A stretch of DNA of 23,124 nt from Prevotella sp. (lineage in GTDB: Bacteria > Bacteroidota > Bacteroidia > Bacteroidales > Bacteroidaceae): assembly GCA_016283605.1 (NCBI GenBank), contig JAEENF010000122.1, forward strand, positions 1 to 23,124. The letters are read 5' to 3'. The notes beneath the pieces were generated by a model. That model saw nothing but the letters and a program-made list of their open reading frames with translations. It did no database searches and had not been told where the DNA came from. Shown in pieces: positions 15,928-22,262 of this stretch (position 1 is the first letter of the stretch; each line of letters opens with the position of its first letter). A program made the position numbers and the translations under genes.

Positions 15928-18537
15928 TTATTTCATAAACAGCCAGTCTACTTCATCACCTGCACCTTGCAACCCTACATCACGAGGCCGGATGGCATCG
16001 GAGGTGAATCCTGCAACCATAATGATGCCCTTGGGGAGGTTGATCGTGTGATGGCCGGCATCAAAGAAGTAGGCGTGGATATGGACAGGTGGCATCTGCA
16101 GCATACTCACAGCATTCGTGAGGATGGGTTCTGCCTGACCATATTCATTGCCTGTGGCGTCTACCTCGAGCTTAGGCGCCTTGGCCCATTTAGGATCGTC
16201 GTCCTGGAAGAAGCCCACGAGCAGCTTCACTGGCTCGTCACAGGTGAAATCGATGGTGGTACCCACGATGCGGGTGGTGTCGCGATTCAAGACCAAAGCC
16301 TGGAGTTGGGTGAGTTCTGGGGCGAGGGAGTCGATACGTGTATCCTCTCGGTTTTCGAAGAGAATGGCGTTTTTGCCCATCAGGGTCGTTGTGGTTGGTG
16401 AATGAAGCGTCACCTTTGCAGGTGTCAGTGCTTTGGCCGTACTACCTACAGAACTATTGACTGGCGCTTTGAGCTTTTCGATATTTGCCTTTAGTGCATC
16501 AAGTTCTTCCTGATAAACCTTGGCCAGTTCGCTCCATGTCTTCATCTTACCGCCATCGCCACCCACGGGAATGCGTCGTTGTGCCGTCTGCATGGAGTTG
16601 GCATAGAGGTAGATAGAGTCGGTCCATTGTGCTAACAGATTCCATGTGTTCACACTCTTCTCAAGTAAGGGTGTAGCAGCATCAAGGTAATTAATATCCT
16701 TGGTCCATTTGTAGTTCAGCACTTGCTGGGCAGCCAGAACCTTATCACGGAAAGACAGAGCAAACAAGGAGTAACAAATGATGTCGTTGCGAAAACGCTC
16801 AAATTCGTCGGCATGGGACAATGGTTTTACATCAACAATCGCGTTTAGTTCCTCTACGGCTTTGTGTTGGTGTTCTACACATTGGTTGACGATATCAAGA
16901 GGCAGTTCGCCATGATGCTTCTCACCCTTCCATTCTTTTTCTACATATTCTATGAGTTTCTCGCCCTCGGGACCGCAACTCTCATAGAAACCAGGATAGA
17001 TATTGAACTTATACGGATTGACCAACTGTGCCATTTTCATGCCTAACAGCAAGGTCTGACGGTTACCTTCTGTGATACCGAAACGGCGCAGCAGCTTTGG
17101 CGCAATCTCTCCGACCTCGTCGTATGCATTCAGCAGATGACCAGCGGCAATGGTGTCGATGCTGTAGTAGTCTGCCAATTGCTGTTTCCAGAAGGTCCTG
17201 TCGTCACCTCTTTCGCAGTTCCAGGCATAGCGTCCCCAAACTTTATACCACATCCAGTCACGATCGATCTGAAGCAGTCGCGAACCATTTGCCAACTTAT
17301 CCGCCGTATAAGGCCAGTCCCAATACGATGCTTGCGGATAGATATGAATTCCCTTCGAGTGATGGACGCGATGCATCGCCTGGACCGTCTTCTGTGTGAA
17401 TGCCGGCGATGACCAGCGCCAGGGTTCCAGATTCGCCAGGATATGTACATTATCTATATGTATAGGTGCGGCAGCAGCCAACATCCGGTGCGTCTCTCCC
17501 CAAGGCCCGCCTGGCTCGTAGGTGGTCAGACTCTCACCCGTATATTTGTTCATCGTATAGATATTGGGATAGAGTGGGAGTGAGGCCTTGAGTACGGCAG
17601 GGCCGTCGGTATCGTGATTTCTTAAGATGATGGGGGGCGTGTCTGTCCTACCAGAGGCATTCAATCCGTCTTTGATACCGGGGATGACGGTTTCTGTCAT
17701 CCATTTGATATCGTTGTCGAGACCTGACATCGCCTCACCCAGACAAACCAGGAATCCCACCTTTGGATATTTCTCTACGAAGGCGGCTATCGACTTTCTG
17801 GTGTAGTCGGCAATCAATGGCGTGATGCCTCGGTTACGGTCCTGGGTCTTCAGGCCATAATGGTCGGCAAATGGTTTACTTAATATAATGTTATAGAACA
17901 TCTGAATCACTCGTATGCCTCTGCGGTCTGCTTCCTCCACAAGAAATCCGAACATGTCCTGATTCTTTGCCATAGTCTCATCATCCACTTCCGGTGCAAA
18001 GGGATAGTCATCGAGTTTCACCAGCGAGGGGAAGGGGTGACCGTTCCAAAGATACACGGTGTTCATGTTGTTCTCCGCCAAGAGATCCAGATAACGCGTC
18101 CATAGGTCTTTGTCATAAAACCAGGGAAAGTTTTCAGGAGTATAGGGATACTCATAGACGCGATGCCCGGGCAGATAAACTGTCTTCTGCAGTCCCACGC
18201 AGGCTCCTCTCAACTTCATCTGCGGCACCTCGCTCAACGTTTTGAGCCCATCAAGTGTGGGGTTCGCCTTATACAGTTCCCTTAATTTGTTGGCACCGTA
18301 GATGGCTCCTGCACCGTCGTTGCCGGTAATCATCACCTTCTTGCCTTTGCGTGTCAAGGTGAAACCTTCGGCCTCACCGTTGTCCGATACATCGATGGTG
18401 ATGGACAATGGCAGGTCGACCAGTTTATCCGCAGCATAGGTCGTCTGCGGTGTCACAGTCCTTACCTTTACCTTACCACCAATGGGTAGCACCATCATTA
18501 CTGCTATCACAGCGGCTGCAAATTTTTCACTCTTCAT
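15928..18537 (-). CDS. Secreted glycosidase-like TIM-barrel protein with GH20-type N-domain, family unassigned
   Basis: The 869-aa product begins with a hydrophobic export-type segment (about 6-20) without a textbook cleavage site. Residues about 25-100 resemble the zincin-like N-domain that precedes the barrel in GH20 and GH67-type enzymes (TRKGKKVMITGNDGAGAIYG, ANKLRELYK). A barrel-like region follows (about 108-480: KLRGACVGLQKT; LLAENNMNTVYLWNGHPFP; EEADRRGIRVIQMFYN; VGFLVCLGEAMSG; VHILANLEPWRWSSPAF). Glu268 and Glu371 are plausible catalytic acids. A helical part (about 480-690) and a C-terminal beta-sandwich (about 705-869) complete it. I do not recognise a CAZy family; uronic-acid-releasing enzymes are a reasonable guess only. 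The ATG sits across two copies of a 14-bp tandem repeat, so the first codons (MKSEK) are repeat-derived. It is third in the five-gene operon. Confidence 0.75.
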   Translation of the reverse strand: MKSEKFAAAVIAVMMVLPIGGKVKVRTVTPQTTYAADKLVDLPLSITIDVSDNGEAEGFTLTRKGKKVMITGNDGAGAIYGANKLRELYKANPTLDGLKTLSEVPQMKLRGACVGLQKTVYLPGHRVYEYPYTPENFPWFYDKDLWTRYLDLLAENNMNTVYLWNGHPFPSLVKLDDYPFAPEVDDETMAKNQDMFGFLVEEADRRGIRVIQMFYNIILSKPFADHYGLKTQDRNRGITPLIADYTRKSIAAFVEKYPKVGFLVCLGEAMSGLDNDIKWMTETVIPGIKDGLNASGRTDTPPIILRNHDTDGPAVLKASLPLYPNIYTMNKYTGESLTTYEPGGPWGETHRMLAAAAPIHIDNVHILANLEPWRWSSPAFTQKTVQAMHRVHHSKGIHIYPQASYWDWPYTADKLANGSRLLQIDRDWMWYKVWGRYAWNCERGDDRTFWKQQLADYYSIDTIAAGHLLNAYDEVGEIAPKLLRRFGITEGNRQTLLLGMKMAQLVNPYKFNIYPGFYESCGPEGEKLIEYVEKEWKGEKHHGELPLDIVNQCVEHQHKAVEELNAIVDVKPLSHADEFERFRNDIICYSLFALSFRDKVLAAQQVLNYKWTKDINYLDAATPLLEKSVNTWNLLAQWTDSIYLYANSMQTAQRRIPVGGDGGKMKTWSELAKVYQEELDALKANIEKLKAPVNSSVGSTAKALTPAKVTLHSPTTTTLMGKNAILFENREDTRIDSLAPELTQLQALVLNRDTTRIVGTTIDFTCDEPVKLLVGFFQDDDPKWAKAPKLEVDATGNEYGQAEPILTNAVSMLQMPPVHIHAYFFDAGHHTINLPKGIIMVAGFTSDAIRPRDVGLQGAGDEVDWLFMK

Positions 18538-18563
18538 TTTTCACTCTTCATTCTTCACTCTTC
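18522..18563 (-). repeat. Heptamer-type tandem repeat (3 x 14 bp) at the amidohydrolase/glycosidase junction
   Basis: Three tandem 14-bp copies occur on the minus strand: GAAGAGTGAAGAAT once, then GAAGAGTGAAAAAT twice. Each 14-mer is two related 7-bp units (GAAGAGT plus GAAAAAT or GAAGAAT). The array starts eight bases after the stop of the amidohydrolase gene and runs 16 bases into the glycosidase coding sequence; the start codon straddles copies two and three. Each copy can be read as ATG-AAG-AGT-GAA-AAA-TGA, with the TGA overlapping the next ATG. Confidence 0.85.
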
Positions 18564-18570
18564 ACTTTCC

Positions 18571-19506
18571 TCACTCGCTCATGTTCTTCACATACGGCAG
18601 TTCCGGCAACATCCCGAATCCATAGAACATATACGCATTTTCCCCGAGGAACAACCGTTTCTCTTCGTCCGTCAGTTCCTGGCTCTTCAACACAAAGTCG
18701 TACGACATCCTATAGGTGATGGCGGTGATGGTGCGTGGATAGTCTGACCCCCACATGAGTTTCTCCCAACCAGCGATTTCCGCTGCCTCGCGGATGGCTC
18801 TTATGGCACTGGGGAAGGGATAGAACTCTGAATTGTAGAGCCATGTGATACCACCTGACTCAATCCTTACATTCTCGTTCTGTGCCAGTCGGATCTGAGC
18901 CCTCCAACTCTCATTCTCCCACGGGGGAGTCAGCGGAGGATTTGCCATACCCAGATGTCCGATGGCGATCTTCAGTTGTGGACACTCTGCAATAACTTCC
19001 CGTAGTTCACCCACTTGTTCGTCACCGTCTGCCAAAGTGATGGATAGCATGGCATCCTCGGTTTCCATCATTTTGAACATCTGCATCATTTCCGGATCAG
19101 TGAGATGACGGTTCAGCAGTCTGTGCCCTGGAATGGCCAGACCCCTGAACCCCCGTTCCTTCAGTAACGATTCCGCTTGAACAGTAAAGCCGTCTTTCAG
19201 GTAGTCCACCATACCGAACACGAAGAACCGCTCTGGATACTGCGCCTTCACCTCTGCCAGATAATCGTTCTGCAGACCATCGATAAACTCCTGCACCACT
19301 ACGGCTGCTCCCACTTGAGCATAGTCCATGTTTGACAGAAACACTTCCGCCGTGTTCCTTCCGTCGATGATAAACGGTGGAATCATCTGCACCTCTTCGC
19401 CAAGGAAAATCGACCGACCGTTCTTCAACGACCGTATCTCTTTCCCGTCCCAACTGGTATCTTGGCGGAGCCAAAGATGACTATGTGCGTCAATAATATT
19501 ATGCAT
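18571..19506 (-). CDS. Amidohydrolase 2 family metal-dependent hydrolase, probable sugar lactonase
   Basis: The 311-aa cytoplasmic protein has the metal-dependent TIM-barrel hydrolase pattern: HSH near the N-terminus (IIDAHSHLWL, His8 and His10), His184 in KIAIGHLGMANPP, and Asp255 in LMWGSDYPRT. This subgroup of the amidohydrolase superfamily includes L-fucono-, L-rhamnono- and galactaro-lactonases as well as decarboxylases. No signal peptide is present. It follows the aldo/keto reductase gene by 23 bp, and a sugar dehydrogenase followed by a lactonase is the classical order of oxidative L-fucose or L-galactose breakdown, so lactone ring opening is the best inference. A decarboxylase or other hydrolase activity cannot be excluded. 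Its ATG lies inside the last unit of a heptamer array, and its stop is eight bases from the next array. Confidence 0.85.
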   Translation of the reverse strand: MHNIIDAHSHLWLRQDTSWDGKEIRSLKNGRSIFLGEEVQMIPPFIIDGRNTAEVFLSNMDYAQVGAAVVVQEFIDGLQNDYLAEVKAQYPERFFVFGMVDYLKDGFTVQAESLLKERGFRGLAIPGHRLLNRHLTDPEMMQMFKMMETEDAMLSITLADGDEQVGELREVIAECPQLKIAIGHLGMANPPLTPPWENESWRAQIRLAQNENVRIESGGITWLYNSEFYPFPSAIRAIREAAEIAGWEKLMWGSDYPRTITAITYRMSYDFVLKSQELTDEEKRLFLGENAYMFYGFGMLPELPYVKNMSE

Positions 19507-19529
19507 TATGAATTATTAATTATGCATTA
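19502..19529 (-). repeat. Heptamer tandem repeat between the aldo/keto reductase and amidohydrolase genes
   Basis: On the minus strand four 7-bp units begin immediately after the TAA stop of the reductase gene: TAATGCA (twice, first and last), TAATTAA and TAATTCA. A degenerate fifth unit, TAATATT (19495-19501), is already coding. The amidohydrolase ATG is in the last perfect unit. The array occupies the whole 23-bp gap. Confidence 0.8.
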
Positions 19530-20480
19530 TTACGAGTTCTTCCACCTTACAAACATCTGGTCGCCGATAATCTCCTGAACCTTCTGTACCAGTTCTTCAT
19601 CCAACGGCTCGTTGACATATTCTATATTCTTCAGCACATTCTTTGGATTGGCGCTACTGAAGAGTGTCGTGGCGATGCGCGGGTTCATGCTGGTAGAGAA
19701 CTGTATGGCCAGCTTTTCTATCGGATAGCCCACCTCCAGACAATAGGCTGCCGCATCGGCACATGCTTTGCACAGATTCTTCGACGCCGGATGCCACATC
19801 GGTGCGCCGCGACTTGAGAGCAGTCCCATAGAGAAAGGCGAGGCATTGATGACGCCAACGTTGTGCATTTCGAAGAAACCAAGAAAATCTGCCAACAACG
19901 TATCGTTGAGACTGTAGTGACAGAAGTTCAGAATACTCTCAACCGTTCCTTCCTCGGCATGTTCGATAACCCATTTCAGGTTCTCTGGCTGAAGGTCTGT
20001 GATTCCGACATGCTTCACGACACCCTTCTTCTTGAGTTCTACGAGAGCGGGCAACGTCTCGTCGACGATTTTCTGCAGCCCACCTTCGCGGTCACCCTGA
20101 AATTCGATGTCATGCACGTTGATCAGGTCGATATAGTCGACATTCAGACGTTCCATACTTTCATACACACTGTCAGTCACGCGCTTGGCGGAGTAGTCCC
20201 AGGTGTTTATACCGTCCTTGCCATACCGTCCTACCTTCGTCGATAGATAGTATTTGTCCCGGGCGATATCCTTCAGGGCCTTTCCCAGTACGGTCTCTGC
20301 TTTGTAATAGCCGTAGTAGGGTGACACATCGATGAAGTTAATGCCGTTTTCTACTGCCGTAAATACGGCCTGAATACCTTCTTCTTCACGGATGCTGTGG
20401 AATACACCACCTAATGAGGATGCGCCGAAACTGAGATTAGACACGCGCATGCCTGTTTTACCTATTTCATTATAAACCAT
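19530..20480 (-). CDS. Aldo/keto reductase, L-galactose/L-fucose dehydrogenase-like
   Basis: This 316-aa cytoplasmic enzyme has the aldo/keto reductase tetrad: Asp51 and Tyr56 in FIDVSPYYGYY, Lys82 in STKVGRYG, and His123 in INVHDIEF. The combination SPYYG, TKVGRYG, DYSAKRV, ERLNVDYIDL and HDIEF is what I recall from the L-galactose dehydrogenase/D-threo-aldose (L-fucose) 1-dehydrogenase branch, which oxidises the sugar at C1 to a 1,5- or 1,4-lactone with NAD(P)+. It is the first gene of the five-gene operon and precedes a probable lactonase, which supports oxidation rather than reduction. The actual sugar (L-fucose, L-galactose, D-arabinose or another) is not readable. No isomerase, dehydratase or aldolase gene completes the pathway within the window. 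The ATG lies about 31 bases after a -7 promoter box. Confidence 0.88.
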   Translation of the reverse strand: MVYNEIGKTGMRVSNLSFGASSLGGVFHSIREEEGIQAVFTAVENGINFIDVSPYYGYYKAETVLGKALKDIARDKYYLSTKVGRYGKDGINTWDYSAKRVTDSVYESMERLNVDYIDLINVHDIEFQGDREGGLQKIVDETLPALVELKKKGVVKHVGITDLQPENLKWVIEHAEEGTVESILNFCHYSLNDTLLADFLGFFEMHNVGVINASPFSMGLLSSRGAPMWHPASKNLCKACADAAAYCLEVGYPIEKLAIQFSTSMNPRIATTLFSSANPKNVLKNIEYVNEPLDEELVQKVQEIIGDQMFVRWKNS

Positions 20481-20511
20481 AGTAAATGTAGAGTTTGTTT
20501 TAATTTCGCTG

Positions 20512-20519
20512 CAAAGATA
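20512..20519 (-). promoter_or_regulatory. -7 box of the five-gene carbohydrate operon (TATCTTTG)
   Basis: The minus strand reads TATCTTTG, a match to TAnnTTTG, 31 bases before the reductase ATG. The expected -33 position shows no TTTG or TTG, so the promoter may need an activator. No binding-site repeat was evident upstream. The divergent region 20481-20732 otherwise holds only AT-rich sequence and the plus-strand promoter and leader described separately. Confidence 0.5.
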
Positions 20520-20601
20520 GTAAAAAAACAGGCTATTTGAGTGCTTAAAATGTTAAAGAATGAAAAAATATTCCCATATTTCGCATTTTTTTCCCCAAAA
20601 G

Positions 20602-20633
20602 TTTGGAGCGTATTGTAAAAACCCGTATATTTG
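20602..20633 (+). promoter_or_regulatory. Consensus Bacteroidales promoter for the leader RNA and Lys/Ala-rich gene
   Basis: TTTG (20602-20605) is followed after exactly 20 bases by TATATTTG (20626-20633), an excellent match to the -33/-7 consensus. Transcription should start near 20640, giving a leader of roughly 93 bases before the ATG at 20733. Confidence 0.75.
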
Positions 20634-20639
20634 CACTGT

Positions 20640-20700
20640 GTTTTTCATAGTATTAGATTTAAGGTTAACATTAGGGACTCGGCGGAGTCCCGTTTTTTTT
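20640..20700 (+). ncRNA. Putative terminated leader RNA of about 60 nt
   Basis: The interval from the predicted start (about 20640) to the U-tract of the hairpin (about 20700) would give a discrete short RNA ahead of the Lys/Ala-rich gene. It contains no ATG-initiated reading frame. I recognise no riboswitch family; the segment before the stem is short and AT-rich. Boundaries are inferred from promoter spacing. Confidence 0.4.
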
Positions 20701-20701
20701 T
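20674..20701 (+). terminator. Intrinsic terminator inside the leader, upstream of the coding sequence
   Basis: GGGACTC (20674-20680) and GAGTCCC (20685-20691) form a perfect 7-bp stem with loop GGCG, followed by G and nine T residues (20693-20701). It lies between the promoter at 20602-20633 and the ATG at 20733. No plus-strand gene ends upstream, so it is either an attenuator or the 3' end of a small RNA of about 60 bases. Confidence 0.75.
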
Positions 20702-20732
20702 CCAAGAATTATTTATTAAAATTATTAGCGAT

Positions 20733-21161
20733 ATGAAGAAAATGATGATGATGATGGCTATAGCCATCGCCGCCAGCTGGGGTTCGGTGAACACCGCAAA
20801 GGCTCAGGACGTGATTACTGACCCTGTTCAGCAGGAAGCTGCTATCAAGGCTCAGAAGGATGCGCAGAAAGCTGCCCTCAAGCAGCAGAAGGCCATCGAG
20901 AAACAGGAGAAAGCCAAGAAGAAGGCTGAGAAGGAAGCTAAGAAAAAGGAGCGCGAGGCCAAGAAGCACAACGATGCCGTAAAGAAGGCCAACAACGCCC
21001 AGAAGTCTGCCGAGAAGGCTCAGGAGAAAGCCCAGAAGGCTGCTGAGAAGGCTGCTGCTGCTCCTGGTGACTTGAAGAAACAGGCTGCTGCCGAGAAGGC
21101 TCAGGCTGCTGCTACCAAGGCACGTCTGAAAGCCGAAAAGCTGGCAAAGAAAGTGAAATAA
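20733..21161 (+). CDS. Small exported Lys/Ala-rich coiled-coil protein of unknown function
   Basis: The 142-aa product has a signal peptide (1-25: MKK, five consecutive Met, AIAIAASWG, ending TAKAQ) and a mature part dominated by Lys, Ala, Glu and Gln, with short repeating motifs (QKAALKQQKAIEKQEKAKK, EKAQEKAQKAAEKAA) that predict one long, strongly basic helix or coiled coil. I recognise no catalytic domain; composition resembles TolA-like stalks or histone-like tails, but that is compositional only. The start is set at 20733 because the upstream in-frame extension (from TTG 20631) crosses the promoter box and the terminator hairpin, while 20733 gives a proper signal peptide. The gene is expressed only if RNA polymerase reads through the hairpin at 20674-20701. 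A strong terminator follows. Export to the periplasm or surface is inferred. Confidence 0.75.
   Translation: MKKMMMMMAIAIAASWGSVNTAKAQDVITDPVQQEAAIKAQKDAQKAALKQQKAIEKQEKAKKKAEKEAKKKEREAKKHNDAVKKANNAQKSAEKAQEKAQKAAEKAAAAPGDLKKQAAAEKAQAAATKARLKAEKLAKKVK
20742..20756 (+). repeat. (ATG)5 trinucleotide run inside the signal peptide
   Basis: Five consecutive ATG codons (Met4-Met8) occur directly after MKK. They provide several in-frame alternative starts, and slippage would alter signal-peptide length without shifting the frame. Confidence 0.7.
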
Positions 21162-21165
21162 CAAG

Positions 21166-21195
21166 AAGGCCTCCCATGATTGAGAGGCCTTTTTT
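21166..21195. terminator. Intrinsic terminator between the Lys/Ala-rich gene and hisC
   Basis: AAGGCCTC (21166-21173) pairs with GAGGCCTT (21184-21191) around a 10-base loop and is followed by a T-run (to 21195) on the plus strand. It starts four bases after the stop of the Lys/Ala-rich gene and touches the hisC stop. It should terminate the plus strand well and the minus strand less well. Confidence 0.85.
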
Positions 21196-22231
21196 ATTGG
21201 AATTGGCGGAGGGCTGCAATCAGTTCTCCGTTTTCTGTCTTTGTGCCTATCGTGATACGCAGACAGTTCTGACAAAGCTGCACCCGATGACGGTTACGCA
21301 CGATGATACCTTGATCTACCAGATAGTTGTAGATCTTCGGGGCGTCGGTCATCCGCGCCAGGAAGAAGTTCGCATCTGTGGGGTATACTTCCTCACAGAT
21401 GGGCAACAGTCTGAATGCGTCTACCATCCGTGAGCGTTCCTCCAACAGGATCTTCACCCATTTGTCTACTTCAAAGGGGTCTTTCAAGGCCTCGAGAGCC
21501 TGCTGCTGGGTGAGCAGGTTCACATTATAAGGATACTTCACCTTATTAAATATAGCAATGATCTCCTCACTGGCGAAGGCCATCCCCAGACGAATGGCTG
21601 CACAGCCCCAAGCCTTCGACATCGTATTCAACACGATGAGGTTGGGATGGTTCAGGATTTCTGAACGGAAGGTCTTTTGTGAGGAAAAGTCACTGTAAGC
21701 CTCGTCAACGATTACAAGACCCTCAAACTGTTGAATGACCTTCTCAATCTCTTCACGCACGATATGGTTTCCCGTCGGATTGTTTGGTGAACAGATCCAG
21801 ATGAGTTTAGTCTTGTCATCGGTGGCGGCGAGCAACTTCTCAGCGGTGATCTGGAAGTGCTCATCAAGTATCACAGGACGATATTCCACGTCGTTGATGT
21901 CTGCACAGACTTTATACATGCCGTAAGTGGGTTCGATGGCCACGACATTGTCTATCTGTGGACGACAGAAGCAACGATATACCAAGTCGATGGGTTCATC
22001 GCTGCCGTTGCCGAGGAAGATATTTTCCGCAGGTACACCCTTCACCTTTGAGAGGGCATCCTTCAGCGACAGCTGCAAAGGATCTGGATAGCGGTTGTAG
22101 GGGGCGTTATACGGATTCTCGTTGGCATCGAGAAACACGCGTGCCTCGCGACCGGCATATTCATTGCGAGCGCTGCTATAAGGTGCCAGCGACCAGATAT
22201 TGGGTCGAGTTAATTGTTCTAATGACTTCAT
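21194..22231 (-). CDS. hisC: Histidinol-phosphate aminotransferase
   Basis: This 345-aa PLP enzyme converts imidazole-acetol phosphate and glutamate to histidinol phosphate in histidine biosynthesis. Family marks are the N-terminal ANENPYN (36-42), GNGSDEPID (74-82), WICSPNNPTGN (145-155), VDEAYSDF (175-182), the PLP-lysine segment TMSKAWG (Lys206) and AAIRLGMAFA (Arg214). I start at the ATG at 22231 rather than the in-frame TTG at 22240, which would add only repeat-encoded residues; the length of 345 is normal. It lies 19 bp after hisD, and a heptamer array covers the gap and its start codon. The usual next gene, hisB, does not follow; the gene converges on the Lys/Ala-rich gene. Confidence 0.95.
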   Translation of the reverse strand: MKSLEQLTRPNIWSLAPYSSARNEYAGREARVFLDANENPYNAPYNRYPDPLQLSLKDALSKVKGVPAENIFLGNGSDEPIDLVYRCFCRPQIDNVVAIEPTYGMYKVCADINDVEYRPVILDEHFQITAEKLLAATDDKTKLIWICSPNNPTGNHIVREEIEKVIQQFEGLVIVDEAYSDFSSQKTFRSEILNHPNLIVLNTMSKAWGCAAIRLGMAFASEEIIAIFNKVKYPYNVNLLTQQQALEALKDPFEVDKWVKILLEERSRMVDAFRLLPICEEVYPTDANFFLARMTDAPKIYNYLVDQGIIVRNRHRVQLCQNCLRITIGTKTENGELIAALRQFQ

Positions 22232-22262
22232 AATTGTCAATTATCAATGATCAATTGTCAAT
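22228..22262 (-). repeat. Heptamer tandem repeat (5 x 7 bp) spanning the hisD stop and hisC start
   Basis: Five consecutive 7-bp units on the minus strand: ATTGACA (two copies), ATTGATC, ATTGATA and a final ATTATGA. The TGA stop of hisD (22251-22253) lies across units one and two, so the last HisD residues are repeat-encoded; the ATG of hisC is in the last unit. The array fills the whole 19-bp gap and extends into both genes. Confidence 0.85.

Noticed and set aside
9139..20480. A complete polysaccharide utilisation locus with SusC/SusD
   Set aside because: No TonB-dependent receptor, SusD lipoprotein or sensor-regulator gene is present in the window; only glycosidases and two cytoplasmic enzymes are seen.
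20631..20732. Upstream TTG start extending the Lys/Ala-rich protein by 34 residues
   Set aside because: The extension overlaps the -7 box, the predicted transcription start and the terminator hairpin, and would bury the signal peptide. The ATG at 20733 gives a normal signal peptide.
20638..20736. GTG-initiated 32-codon leader frame ending in an ATGA overlap with the Lys/Ala-rich gene
   Set aside because: Attractive as a leader peptide, but the GTG lies at or just before the predicted transcription start (about 20640) with no ribosome site, and no ATG alternative exists in the frame. It is probably chance.
22232..22240. TTG start for hisC three codons upstream of the ATG
   Set aside because: It would only add residues encoded by the heptamer array; the ATG at 22231 gives a normal HisC N-terminus.
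18522..22262. CRISPR array or insertion-sequence remnant as an explanation for the repeats
   Set aside because: Units are 7 bp with no spacers, the three arrays are unrelated in sequence, and there are no cas genes, transposase fragments or terminal inverted repeats.
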